Source of the DNA: Bacteroidota bacterium
GTDB taxonomy: Bacteria; Bacteroidota; Bacteroidia; Cytophagales; Hymenobacteraceae
Assembly (NCBI GenBank): GCA_023424725.1
Contig: JAFADQ010000260.1
Coordinates: 1 to 5,988, forward strand
Reading direction: 5' to 3'
Length of the DNA: 5,988 nt
Of the stretch, positions 1-5,347 are shown piece after piece. The notes under the pieces were generated by a model. It was not told the DNA's origin, did not search any database, and saw nothing but the letters and a program-made list of their open reading frames with translations. The translations under genes and the position numbers were made by a program. Position 1 is the stretch's first letter, and each line of letters opens with the position of its first letter.

Positions 1-2
1 TG

Positions 3-371
3 GTTACGTTTACTATAGATTTGCCTAACCACAACCTGCTACTGAAAGCCGACCCCGACTTAATAGAGCAGGTATTAATTAACCTTGTAAAAAATGCCAT
101 GGAGGCCTGCATAGGCTGCCAAAACCCGCAGATAACCCTTGCCGCTTATACAGACGAGCAAGAGCACCACCGCCTGCGCATAGATGTGCGCGACAACGGC
201 CCGGGCATTAAGAAAGAAATTATGGATAAAATTTTTGTGCCTTTTTACACCACCAAAAAACAAGGCTCTGGTATAGGGTTATCGCTGTCGAGGCAAATAA
301 TGCGGCTGCACAAAGGCTCGCTGCGCGTACAATCCGGGCCGGGAAATACGGTATTTAGTTTAGTGTTCTGA
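3..371 (+). CDS. Sensor histidine kinase, C-terminal HATPase domain (5' partial)
   Basis: This is the last 122 residues of a two-component sensor kinase; the reading frame is open to the left edge, so the sensor and dimerisation (H-box) domains lie outside the window. The ATP-binding (HATPase_c) domain is recognisable in order. The N-box is around residues 20-36 (NLVKNAMEA), the G1 box is DNGPGI at 64-69, the F-box is IFVPFYTT at 77-84, and the G2 box is GSGIGLSLS at 88-96. It would bind ATP and phosphorylate the histidine of its own dimerisation domain, and then a response regulator. The G2/F-box wording and the ending shortly after 'MRLHKGSL' resemble NtrB-like Bacteroidota kinases, which are often paired with NtrC-type regulators. 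No regulator is visible here, so the partner and signal are unknown. A TTG at 21 could be read as a start, but it lies within the domain and is certainly internal. Confidence 0.95.
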   Translation, partial: VTFTIDLPNHNLLLKADPDLIEQVLINLVKNAMEACIGCQNPQITLAAYTDEQEHHRLRIDVRDNGPGIKKEIMDKIFVPFYTTKKQGSGIGLSLSRQIMRLHKGSLRVQSGPGNTVFSLVF

Positions 372-378
372 TTTCTAA

Positions 379-403
379 ATTAAGAAGCTGTTTAGCTTTT
401 AAT
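379..403. terminator. Hairpin between convergent genes, possible terminator
   Basis: A 10-bp stem sits 7 bp after the histidine kinase stop. The left arm is 379-389 with one bulged G at 384, the loop is GTTT at 390-393, and the right arm is AGCTTTTAAT at 394-403. The stem is A/T-rich and its 3' arm ends in a T run rather than being followed by one, so it is a weak intrinsic terminator by the classical rule. Its place in the 101-bp gap between two convergent genes makes a terminator the most likely role. Nothing else is evident in the gap, which is A/T-rich. Confidence 0.4.
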
Positions 404-472
404 AAGGCAGTAAAATTAGCCTCTTTAAAATAAAGATACCAGAAGGCGATTTTTCTGTAAACTTTAATGGTA

Positions 473-1060
473 TTACCGTAAGCCGCAGCTCTGGTCCATC
501 TTTCTAACCTCTTCTACCGGGAAACCTTTTTCTTTTGCCAGGGCCATTAACCGGTCGTAAGTTGCTTTTTCCATTTCGGGTTTGCGCGATAAAAACCAAA
601 GGCTTTCGCGGTCGGGCGAGCCTACCATTACATACCGGTAGTTTTTGTCGAGCTCCAGAATCCAGTAATCGCCTTTAAAAGGCCAGAAAAACTGCACTTT
701 TAGTTTGCTGTTGTTGCTGCCATCTACCGGAAACGCTTTTCCGTTTGCCACTTCATTTTCGCCGGTCGGGCTGCCCTTTCGGCAACTGTTTTTTACCGCT
801 ACATATCCGTCAGGATGCAGGCTATACTCGGCTTTTACACAATGGCAGCCCTTCTCGAACCGTTGCGGCATGGCGGCAATTTCGTACCAGGTACCGGTGT
901 ATTTGTTCAGGTCTACTGCGGCTACTGTTTGCAGGGGCGCATTATTGGGGCTGCAGGAGGCAAAAAACAGGGCGCCGCAAAGTAAAATTGGTCTCCTGAT
1001 GAGAAGCGAAAAATAATTGGCAGCAGGTGATCCTGGTTTGTAGAAGTTATTTATCGGCAT
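473..1060 (-). CDS. Blc-type lipocalin family lipoprotein
   Basis: A 195-residue lipocalin of the bacterial Blc family (E. coli Blc is 177). These are outer-membrane-anchored small beta-barrels that bind fatty acids or lysophospholipids and are linked to envelope stress. The lipocalin signature GTWYEIA is at residues 56-62, followed by a QRFEKGC segment at 66-72, NSCRKG at 91-96, and the conserved late strand with VGSPDRESLWFLSRKP at 146-161. The N-terminus has a basic pair (R22, R23), a hydrophobic run at 25-33 and a lipobox ending in Cys36 (FFASC), giving a lipidated mature protein. About 21 residues precede the hydrophobic core, which is long for a signal peptide, but there is no internal Met before the lipobox and no better start. 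Cys93 and Cys192 could form a disulphide (inference). It is divergent from the MFS gene with 121 bp between start codons. The ligand is unknown. Confidence 0.95.
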   Translation of the reverse strand: MPINNFYKPGSPAANYFSLLIRRPILLCGALFFASCSPNNAPLQTVAAVDLNKYTGTWYEIAAMPQRFEKGCHCVKAEYSLHPDGYVAVKNSCRKGSPTGENEVANGKAFPVDGSNNSKLKVQFFWPFKGDYWILELDKNYRYVMVGSPDRESLWFLSRKPEMEKATYDRLMALAKEKGFPVEEVRKMDQSCGLR

Positions 1061-1085
1061 TGTATTTTTTATTGGTCCGCGACCT

Positions 1086-1093
1086 TATTTTTG
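1086..1093 (+). promoter_or_regulatory. Candidate Bacteroidota -7 box (TAttTTTG) upstream of the MFS gene
   Basis: TATTTTTG matches the TAnnTTTG consensus exactly. A TTG lies 23 bp upstream (1060-1062), at the long end of the accepted spacing. Transcription would begin near 1097, leaving a leader of about 85 nt before the MFS ATG. The box is T-rich, so a chance match is quite possible. A second, weaker box, TAAATTCG at 1171-1178 (7 of 8 matches), lies 3 nt before the ATG. Confidence 0.35.
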
Positions 1094-1103
1094 GCCTTTG
1101 CAG
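1088..1103 (+). repeat. 16-bp direct repeat, copy 1 (TTTTTGGCCTTTGCAG)
   Basis: Exactly the same 16 bases occur at 5319-5334. This copy lies in the 121-bp divergent region, starting 28 bp from the lipocalin ATG and ending 79 bp before the MFS ATG, and it overlaps the candidate -7 box at 1086-1093. It could be a shared regulator site or a coincidence. Confidence 0.4.
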
Positions 1104-1181
1104 GTAGCTAAAAATAAACGATTATTTTGCGATCGGGTTTTGCCGCTATTCTTCGCATTTCTCTTTTCACTAAATTCGCCT

Positions 1182-2498
1182 ATGCAGAAGAACGACAAAA
1201 AGGTAACCACCGCCTGGTGCATGTACGATTGGGCAAACTCGGTTTATTCGCTGGTTATTACCTCTACCATTTTCCCGATTTACTACGGCGCCGTTACCCG
1301 CAAAGAAGACGGCACAGATCTGGTAAATTTTTTCGGCTTCGGGGCGCCTGCTTCTGTAATTTATAGCTACGCCTTATCGGGAGCGTTTTTGTTTATTGCC
1401 TTGTTAAGCCCTTTTTTAACGGCTATATCGGATTATAGCGGCCGGAAAAAGCTGTTCCTGCAAATATTCTGTTACCTGGGTTCTGCCTCCTGCGCGGGCT
1501 TGTTTTTCTTTACAGCAGAAACGTATTCTTTTTCGGTGATCTTGTTTATGCTGGCCACCATTGGCTTTAGCGGCAGCATTGTGTTTTACAACGCTTATCT
1601 GCCCGAAATAGCTACCGAAGACCAGTTCGATAAACTATCGGCCAAAGGCTTTTCTTTTGGTTATATCGGCTCTGTAATTTTATTGGTTTTATCGCTGGTT
1701 ATGGTGCTTAAGCCAGAGCTTTTCGGTATAACCTCGGCCAGTTTGCCCGCGCGTCTTTCGTTTTTACTTACCGGTATCTGGTGGGCTGGCTTCGCGCAAA
1801 TCGCCTTCCGGAAATTGCCTCAAAACCCTTACCATAAAAAGCCCGAAGGCAGTTACATTTTTAACGGCGTTAAAGAGCTGCGAAAAGTTTTAAGAGAAGT
1901 GCAGCATTTGCCAAACCTGAAGAAATTTCTGGGCGCGTTTTTCTTCTACAATATGGGCGTGCAAACGGTAATGTATGTGGCCACCTTGTTTGGCGATAAA
2001 GAGTTACGCCTGCCTGCATCAAGCCTTATTACCACTATTTTAATTTTGCAGCTTATAGCCATTGGCGGTTCGTACTTTTTTGCCTGGCTGTCGTCTAAAT
2101 TAGGTAACATTAAGGCGCTGAGCGTTGCGGTGGTAATCTGGATTTTTGTATGCGCCGGTGCTTATTTTGTTCGCGGCGAGTTCGATTTTTATGCCCTCGC
2201 AGCCGTGGTTGGGCTGGTAATGGGAGGGATACAGGCACTCTCCAGGGCCACTTACAGCAAGTTGCTGCCCGAAACCACCGATCACGCATCTTATTTCAGC
2301 TTTTACGACGTTACCGAAAAGATTTCTATCGTGCTGGGTACGGCGGCTTATGGTTTGGTAGAACAGCTTACCGGAAGTATGCGCAACTCGGTTTTGTTTC
2401 TGGTGTGTTTCTTTGTTTTAGGCCTTGTATTATTGCTAAGAGTAAAGAAAAGAAGTGTTACAGAGCCTTTGCCGGAACAAGAGCCAAGTTTAGCATAA
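1182..2498 (+). CDS. MFS transporter, UMF1/Atg22 (vacuole effluxer-like) family
   Basis: A 438-residue inner-membrane permease of the major facilitator superfamily with about 12 hydrophobic segments. Family signatures are clear: YDWANSVY at residues 15-22 before the first helix, a motif-A-like DYSGRKK at 84-90 after the second, PEIATEDQFDKLSAKGFSFG at 141-160, and GGIQALSRATYSKLLPE at 348-364. The central loop (about 212-248) is rich in Lys/Glu, as expected for the cytoplasmic linker between six-helix halves. Fungal Atg22 exports amino acids from vacuoles; bacterial members lack a defined substrate, so none is assigned. The start is the ATG at 1182. The frame stays open upstream to a TTG at 1098, but those 28 residues are not part of the family and the ATG version begins just ahead of the conserved WCMYDWANS block. 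No Shine-Dalgarno sequence is visible. A probable terminator hairpin overlaps the stop codon. Confidence 0.95.
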   Translation: MQKNDKKVTTAWCMYDWANSVYSLVITSTIFPIYYGAVTRKEDGTDLVNFFGFGAPASVIYSYALSGAFLFIALLSPFLTAISDYSGRKKLFLQIFCYLGSASCAGLFFFTAETYSFSVILFMLATIGFSGSIVFYNAYLPEIATEDQFDKLSAKGFSFGYIGSVILLVLSLVMVLKPELFGITSASLPARLSFLLTGIWWAGFAQIAFRKLPQNPYHKKPEGSYIFNGVKELRKVLREVQHLPNLKKFLGAFFFYNMGVQTVMYVATLFGDKELRLPASSLITTILILQLIAIGGSYFFAWLSSKLGNIKALSVAVVIWIFVCAGAYFVRGEFDFYALAAVVGLVMGGIQALSRATYSKLLPETTDHASYFSFYDVTEKISIVLGTAAYGLVEQLTGSMRNSVLFLVCFFVLGLVLLLRVKKRSVTEPLPEQEPSLA

Positions 2499-2522
2499 TA
2501 TTTTTATACTTGGCGCGTTTTT
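2483..2522 (+). terminator. Probable intrinsic terminator overlapping the end of the MFS gene
   Basis: GCCAAGT at 2483-2489 and ACTTGGC at 2508-2514 form a perfect 7-bp stem around an 18-nt A/T-rich loop. A few extra pairs (2491-2493 with 2504-2506) can stack inside it. The stem is followed by GCG and then a run of five T (2518-2522). The left arm lies in the last codons of the transporter and the TAA stop is in the loop, so translation to the end of the gene would compete with folding. The T run begins a few bases late, which lowers confidence. Confidence 0.5.
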
Positions 2523-2538
2523 ATGGTATTAAAGCCGT

Positions 2539-2546
2539 TAAATTTG
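2539..2546 (+). promoter_or_regulatory. Candidate -7 box (TAaaTTTG) for the cupredoxin gene
   Basis: TAAATTTG is an exact TAnnTTTG match, downstream of the MFS terminator and upstream of the cupredoxin. The nearest TTG (2510-2512) is 26 bp away, longer than the usual 17-23, so the -33 element is doubtful. The implied leader is about 145 nt. It contains a small hairpin, AGGCTG / CAGCTT with loop CAAAA (2634-2650, one G-T pair), and a C-rich stretch just before the ATG with no recognisable ribosome binding site. The rest of the 198-bp spacer is A/T-rich and shows no gene. Confidence 0.35.
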
Positions 2547-2696
2547 TGGCGCAACAAAGCGAAAGTGCCTTTTTTAGAAAAATATTTTTTACATCAGGCA
2601 ACACTTGGCGTTCTTTTTGCATCTTATCATTAGAGGCTGCAAAACAGCTTCAATATTTTAAAACAGCACACGCTACACACCATTGCACCTACCACT

Positions 2697-3290
2697 ATGA
2701 AAAAATTATTTACCGCTTTTTGCCTTAGCTTGCTGGCCCTTTCGGCCTCTGCTACCGTGCATAATGTTACCGTGCAAGACAACAGCTATTCTCCTGCTCA
2801 GCTTACCATTAACCTTGGCGATACCGTTCGTTTTCAGTGGGTTGCCGGAAGCAGCAGCCATCCTACACAATCAGATAACGGCGGTTTTCAGCCATTTAAT
2901 ATGGATGACAACAACCCAACGCACTTGCTCATCCTTCAGGCGGTGGGTACGTATCCATACCATTGCATTCCGCATCAGGGCATGGGCATGGTAGGTACCA
3001 TTACTGTAAATAGCCCAACGGCTGCTCCGGAAGCGATAAAAAAGGCAGAGGTCGCTGTTTTCCCTAACCCGGCCAATCAGCAAATTACTGTTACGCATAA
3101 TTTTCAGCAGATAGATGGTGTACGGGTTACAAACATGATTGGCCAGCAGGTGCGCTTTGTGAAGCCACAGTTTGGCTCTAATAACCGCGTGGTAATAAAC
3201 ATTGCCGATTTGCCTAAAGGCATGTACCTGGTAAACCTGCAATTTAAAGGCAATACGGTATTTACCCAGCGCCTGGTGAAAGACAGATAA
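2697..3290 (+). CDS. Plastocyanin-like cupredoxin with T9SS C-terminal sorting domain
   Basis: A 197-residue exported blue-copper-type protein. Residues 1-19 are a classic signal peptide (MKK start, hydrophobic core, cleavage after SASA). Residues 20-106 form a plastocyanin/azurin-like domain with a complete type 1 copper ligand set: His55 (SSSHPT), Cys90, His93 and Met98 in YHCIPHQGMGMVG. The H-x4-M spacing matches plastocyanin; Met96 would give amicyanin spacing. After a short linker, residues 119-197 resemble a type A T9SS sorting domain. This has VFPNPANQ near its start, LPKGMYLV near its end and a basic C-terminus (RLVKDR). The protein would cross the inner membrane by Sec and the outer membrane by T9SS, ending on the cell surface or released. 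A role in one-electron transfer or copper binding outside the cell is inferred; no redox partner gene is adjacent. It appears to be a single-gene transcript with its own terminator. Confidence 0.95.
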   Translation: MKKLFTAFCLSLLALSASATVHNVTVQDNSYSPAQLTINLGDTVRFQWVAGSSSHPTQSDNGGFQPFNMDDNNPTHLLILQAVGTYPYHCIPHQGMGMVGTITVNSPTAAPEAIKKAEVAVFPNPANQQITVTHNFQQIDGVRVTNMIGQQVRFVKPQFGSNNRVVINIADLPKGMYLVNLQFKGNTVFTQRLVKDR

Positions 3291-3313
3291 ATAAAACAGA
3301 TTTTAATTAAACA

Positions 3314-3347
3314 ACCGGCCGCAGAAATGTGTAGCCGGTCTTTTTTT
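3314..3347 (+). terminator. Intrinsic terminator of the cupredoxin gene
   Basis: ACCGGC (3314-3319) and GCCGGT (3334-3339) form a GC-rich 6-bp stem with a 14-nt loop, followed after one C by seven consecutive T (3341-3347). It sits 23 bp past the cupredoxin stop codon. This is the clearest Rho-independent terminator in the window. It is directional: there is no equally good T run on the other strand. Confidence 0.8.
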
Positions 3348-3352
3348 GCACT

Positions 3353-3504
3353 AATACCTGAGTTCGCGTATAAAAAACCAGGTATTTAAAAGACTTGGCG
3401 AGGGTAGTACAGGTAGAATTAACCGCTTTTGCCCGGGGCAAAAGGGCTATACCGGCCAGGAGGCCGGGGTTACGCTTAGCCTGAGGGCGATGGTGAAAAC
3501 ACCA
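3353..3504. repeat. Cluster of inverted repeats in the convergent spacer (structured element, nature unknown)
   Basis: Four inverted repeats follow one another. (a) AATACCTG at 3353-3360 pairs with CAGGTATT at 3379-3386. (b) CTTTTGCCC at 3426-3434 and GGGCAAAAG at 3436-3444 form a 19-bp near-perfect palindrome. (c) CCGGCC at 3452-3457 pairs with GGCCGG at 3462-3467, and is enclosed by GGCTA 3445-3449 with TAGCC 3477-3481. (d) TGGTG at 3491-3495 pairs with CACCA at 3500-3504 around AAAA. The centre is G/C-rich against A/T-rich flanks. Frames are open on both strands (about 3355-3528 plus, 3307-3522 minus), but neither gives a protein I recognise. The element could be a non-coding RNA, a REP/MITE-like interspersed repeat, a regulator-binding palindrome or a gene remnant. 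It lies after the cupredoxin terminator and before the amidohydrolase 3' end, so neither flanking gene obviously needs it. Confidence 0.5.
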
Positions 3505-3528
3505 GTAATGGCGGTTTCTCATTATTAA

Positions 3529-3644
3529 GCCTCATTTTACAAGTTTTACAGACAATTATTAATCGAACTCAGGGTATTTTAAAAGGGTTGGGGATTTAAC
3601 AAAACTAATATGCTACTCCGGGTTTGTTTTGTTTAGAAAACCCG
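3529..3644 (-). other. A/T-rich spacer ending in a hairpin across the amidohydrolase stop
   Basis: No gene is visible in 3529-3632, the remainder of the 342-bp convergent spacer. At its right end CGGGTTT (3619-3625) and AAACCCG (3638-3644) make a 7-bp stem whose 12-nt loop contains the amidohydrolase stop codon. On the minus strand the stem is not followed by a T run, so it is at best a weak terminator or a 3'-end stabilising hairpin for the amidohydrolase transcript. Confidence 0.35.
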
Positions 3645-5267
3645 CTGCCCGCCAAGCCATGTTTGCAGCACCTTAATGCCGCGTAGCTCCTCGTTTTTTG
3701 CCTTCAGCAGGTCTTTGTCTAACACCACGAAATCGGCCAGCTTACCCACTTCAATACTGCCTTTTCTGTCGTCCTCGAAGTTTGCAAAAGCGGCATAAAT
3801 GGTGGTGGCGCGCAGCGCCTGCTCGCGGCTAACGGCATTGCTGGTTTGGTAACCCTGCGGCGGGTAATTTTTGCTGTCCTGGCGGGCAACTGCCGCATGA
3901 AAACCATACAGCGGATTTATATCTTCTACCGGAAAATCGGACCCGAAAGCCGCCATGCCGTTCTGGTTCCAGAGGGTTTTGTAGGCATACGCGTTTTCTG
4001 CCCTGGCTTCTCCCAGGCGGTTGTGCAGCCAGTACATATCGGAGGTGGCGTGCGTGGGTTGCACCGAGGGGATAATGCTGTAGCGGCCAAATTTCGGTAC
4101 ATCGGCGGGGTGCACTACCTGAGCGTGCTCTATGCGCCAGCGGCGGTTATTGCCGGGTTGCAATACAGAGGCATACAAGTTGAGTAAAAGCCGGTTAGCC
4201 GAGTCGCCAATGCAGTGCGTGTTCATCTGAAAACCGCTGCCGGCAATTCTTTGCGCCAGGGTTTGCAAATCTTTTTCTGAGGTTAATAAAAAGCCTTTGT
4301 GGCCGGGCAAATCGGCGTAATCGTGCAGCAAACAGGCGCCTCTTGAGCCAAGGGCGCCATCGGCGTAAACTTTTACAGAGCGCACGGTAAGCTTATCGGT
4401 TTGCAGCGGGCCTTTGGGCAGGTATTTGTTCAGGTTTTTTTCTGAGGGGTTTAGCATGGCATATACCCGCATTTGTAATTTCCCGGCTTGTTGCAAGGAA
4501 TCTATCAGCTCTACCACATCACTATCCAGGCCGGCATCTGCAAGGGTGGTTAGCCCAACGGCGAAGCAATTTTTTTCGGCTTCGAGCAGTGCTTGAATTT
4601 GCTGGTTGCGCGCTGGCGCAGGTATTTTTGCCAGCACCAGGTCTACGGCATTATCTATGAGCAAACCGGTTAAGCGGCCTTTTTTTACATCTATTAACCC
4701 GCCTTCGGCTTTGGTGTTTTGGTTGATGCCGGCCAGCTGCAGGGCTTTGGTGTTGGCAATGGCGGCGTGGCCATCTATGCGGCGCAGCAAAACCGGCACA
4801 TCCGGGAAGGCGGCATCGAGAGAATCGAGCGTAGGGAATTGCTTATTTTGCCAGGTGTTCTGGTCCCAGCCGCGCCCGGTTATCCAGCTTTGGTTGGGGT
4901 ATTTTTGCTGATGATCTTTGGCCCGTTGTATTACCTCTGAAAAGGATTTCGCACCCACCAGATTTACCGCCTGAAGGCTAAGTCCGTACCCGTAAAAATG
5001 GCAATGCGCATCTATAAAACCCGGATATACAGGCTTGCGGCTGGCATCTGTTTTTTGCCCTGAATTGTAAGCGGCCAGAATTTCTTTGTCGGAGCCAACG
5101 GCAATAAAGCGGCCATCTTTTACGGCAAAAGCGGTAGCGGTGGTATAAGCCGAATCGACGGTGTACACTTGCGCATTGTACACGATAAGATCGGCGGTTT
5201 GGGGAGATTGGCAGCCTGCCATAAACAGCAAGGCAAGAAGCGGGAAGAACAGAAAACGCGAAAGCAT
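3633..5267 (-). CDS. YtcJ-like metal-dependent amidohydrolase, lipoprotein
   Basis: A 544-residue member of the Amidohydro_3/YtcJ family, which includes N-substituted formamide deformylases. The N-terminus is a lipoprotein signal: a hydrophobic run at 5-16, then MAGC with Cys19 as the lipidation site. The family's metal site can be followed: the HxH of GFIDAHCHF (His88, His90), then KVYADGALGSRG with Lys299, the usual position of the metal-bridging lysine in related amidohydrolases. Later motifs are HCIGD (His351), RIEHAQ (His381) and FGSDFPVE (Asp444). The usual beta-sandwich flanks are present: LIVYNAQVYTVD at the start and GKLADFVVLDKD near the end. Length is typical of the family and no key residue is missing. 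It should hydrolyse an amide or related bond outside the cytoplasm, but family specificity is too broad to name a substrate. The frame extends 7 codons upstream to a GTG at 5288. ATG 5267 is preferred because the signal peptide follows at once and a -7 box occupies 5271-5278. Confidence 0.93.
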   Translation of the reverse strand: MLSRFLFFPLLALLFMAGCQSPQTADLIVYNAQVYTVDSAYTTATAFAVKDGRFIAVGSDKEILAAYNSGQKTDASRKPVYPGFIDAHCHFYGYGLSLQAVNLVGAKSFSEVIQRAKDHQQKYPNQSWITGRGWDQNTWQNKQFPTLDSLDAAFPDVPVLLRRIDGHAAIANTKALQLAGINQNTKAEGGLIDVKKGRLTGLLIDNAVDLVLAKIPAPARNQQIQALLEAEKNCFAVGLTTLADAGLDSDVVELIDSLQQAGKLQMRVYAMLNPSEKNLNKYLPKGPLQTDKLTVRSVKVYADGALGSRGACLLHDYADLPGHKGFLLTSEKDLQTLAQRIAGSGFQMNTHCIGDSANRLLLNLYASVLQPGNNRRWRIEHAQVVHPADVPKFGRYSIIPSVQPTHATSDMYWLHNRLGEARAENAYAYKTLWNQNGMAAFGSDFPVEDINPLYGFHAAVARQDSKNYPPQGYQTSNAVSREQALRATTIYAAFANFEDDRKGSIEVGKLADFVVLDKDLLKAKNEELRGIKVLQTWLGGQRVF

Positions 5268-5270
5268 ACG

Positions 5271-5278
5271 CAAAGGTA
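5271..5278 (-). promoter_or_regulatory. -7 box TAccTTTG abutting the amidohydrolase ATG
   Basis: On the minus strand TACCTTTG, a perfect TAnnTTTG, is followed by CGT and then the ATG. If the box is centred near -7 as in characterised Bacteroidota promoters, transcription would begin at or next to the A of the ATG, giving a leaderless or almost leaderless mRNA. No good TTG -33 element is seen at the expected distance: the sequence there reads ATTTTA. This promoter also separates the amidohydrolase from the upstream gene, which ends 80 bp earlier on the same strand. Confidence 0.55.
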
Positions 5279-5318
5279 CAGATTGCACGGCTATTAAAAT
5301 TGCCTTGTACCGACAGGT

Positions 5319-5334
5319 TTTTTGGCCTTTGCAG
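5319..5334 (+). repeat. 16-bp direct repeat, copy 2 (TTTTTGGCCTTTGCAG)
   Basis: Identical to 1088-1103 and also intergenic. It lies in the 80-bp gap ahead of the amidohydrolase, starting 52 bp upstream of its ATG. Both copies have the same orientation relative to the minus-strand lipoprotein gene they precede (lipocalin or amidohydrolase). Confidence 0.4.
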
Positions 5335-5347
5335 CCTGCCCGATGGG

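Noticed and set aside
1098..1181. TTG start extending the MFS protein by 28 residues
   Set aside because: The extension is not part of the UMF1 family N-terminus, and the ATG at 1182 directly precedes the conserved WCMYDWANS region.
2150..2728. 192-codon plus-strand frame overlapping the MFS and cupredoxin genes
   Set aside because: Most of it is an out-of-frame shadow of the transporter gene, and it runs through the terminator and into the cupredoxin start. Its translation is rich in Arg and Cys with no domain.
2508..3400. ACTTGGCG at 2508-2515, 2603-2610 and 3393-3400
   Set aside because: The spacing is irregular (95 and 790 bp), the first copy is an arm of the MFS terminator, and CTTGGCG also occurs inside the cupredoxin coding sequence. 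An 8-mer is too short to claim a repeat family.
3307..3522. 71-codon minus-strand open frame in the convergent spacer
   Set aside because: It runs through the cupredoxin terminator and all four inverted repeats, has no ribosome binding site or -7 box placed for it, gives a low-complexity basic protein I do not recognise, and is matched by an equally open frame on the plus strand. It is better explained by palindromic DNA.
5161..5183. Inverted repeat GTGTAC / GTACAC in the amidohydrolase 5' region
   Set aside because: It falls in codons for the near-symmetrical peptide VYNAQVYTV, so protein sequence explains it. It sits inside the gene with no promoter nearby.
5268..5288. GTG start for the amidohydrolase, seven codons upstream of the ATG
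   Set aside because: Those codons contain the TACCTTTG promoter box, and the added residues only push a good lipoprotein signal peptide away from the N-terminus.
5211..5340. GCAGCCTGCC at 5211-5220 and 5331-5340
   Set aside because: One copy encodes part of the lipobox and the other is intergenic. Ten bases with partial self-complementarity are not enough to support a shared function.
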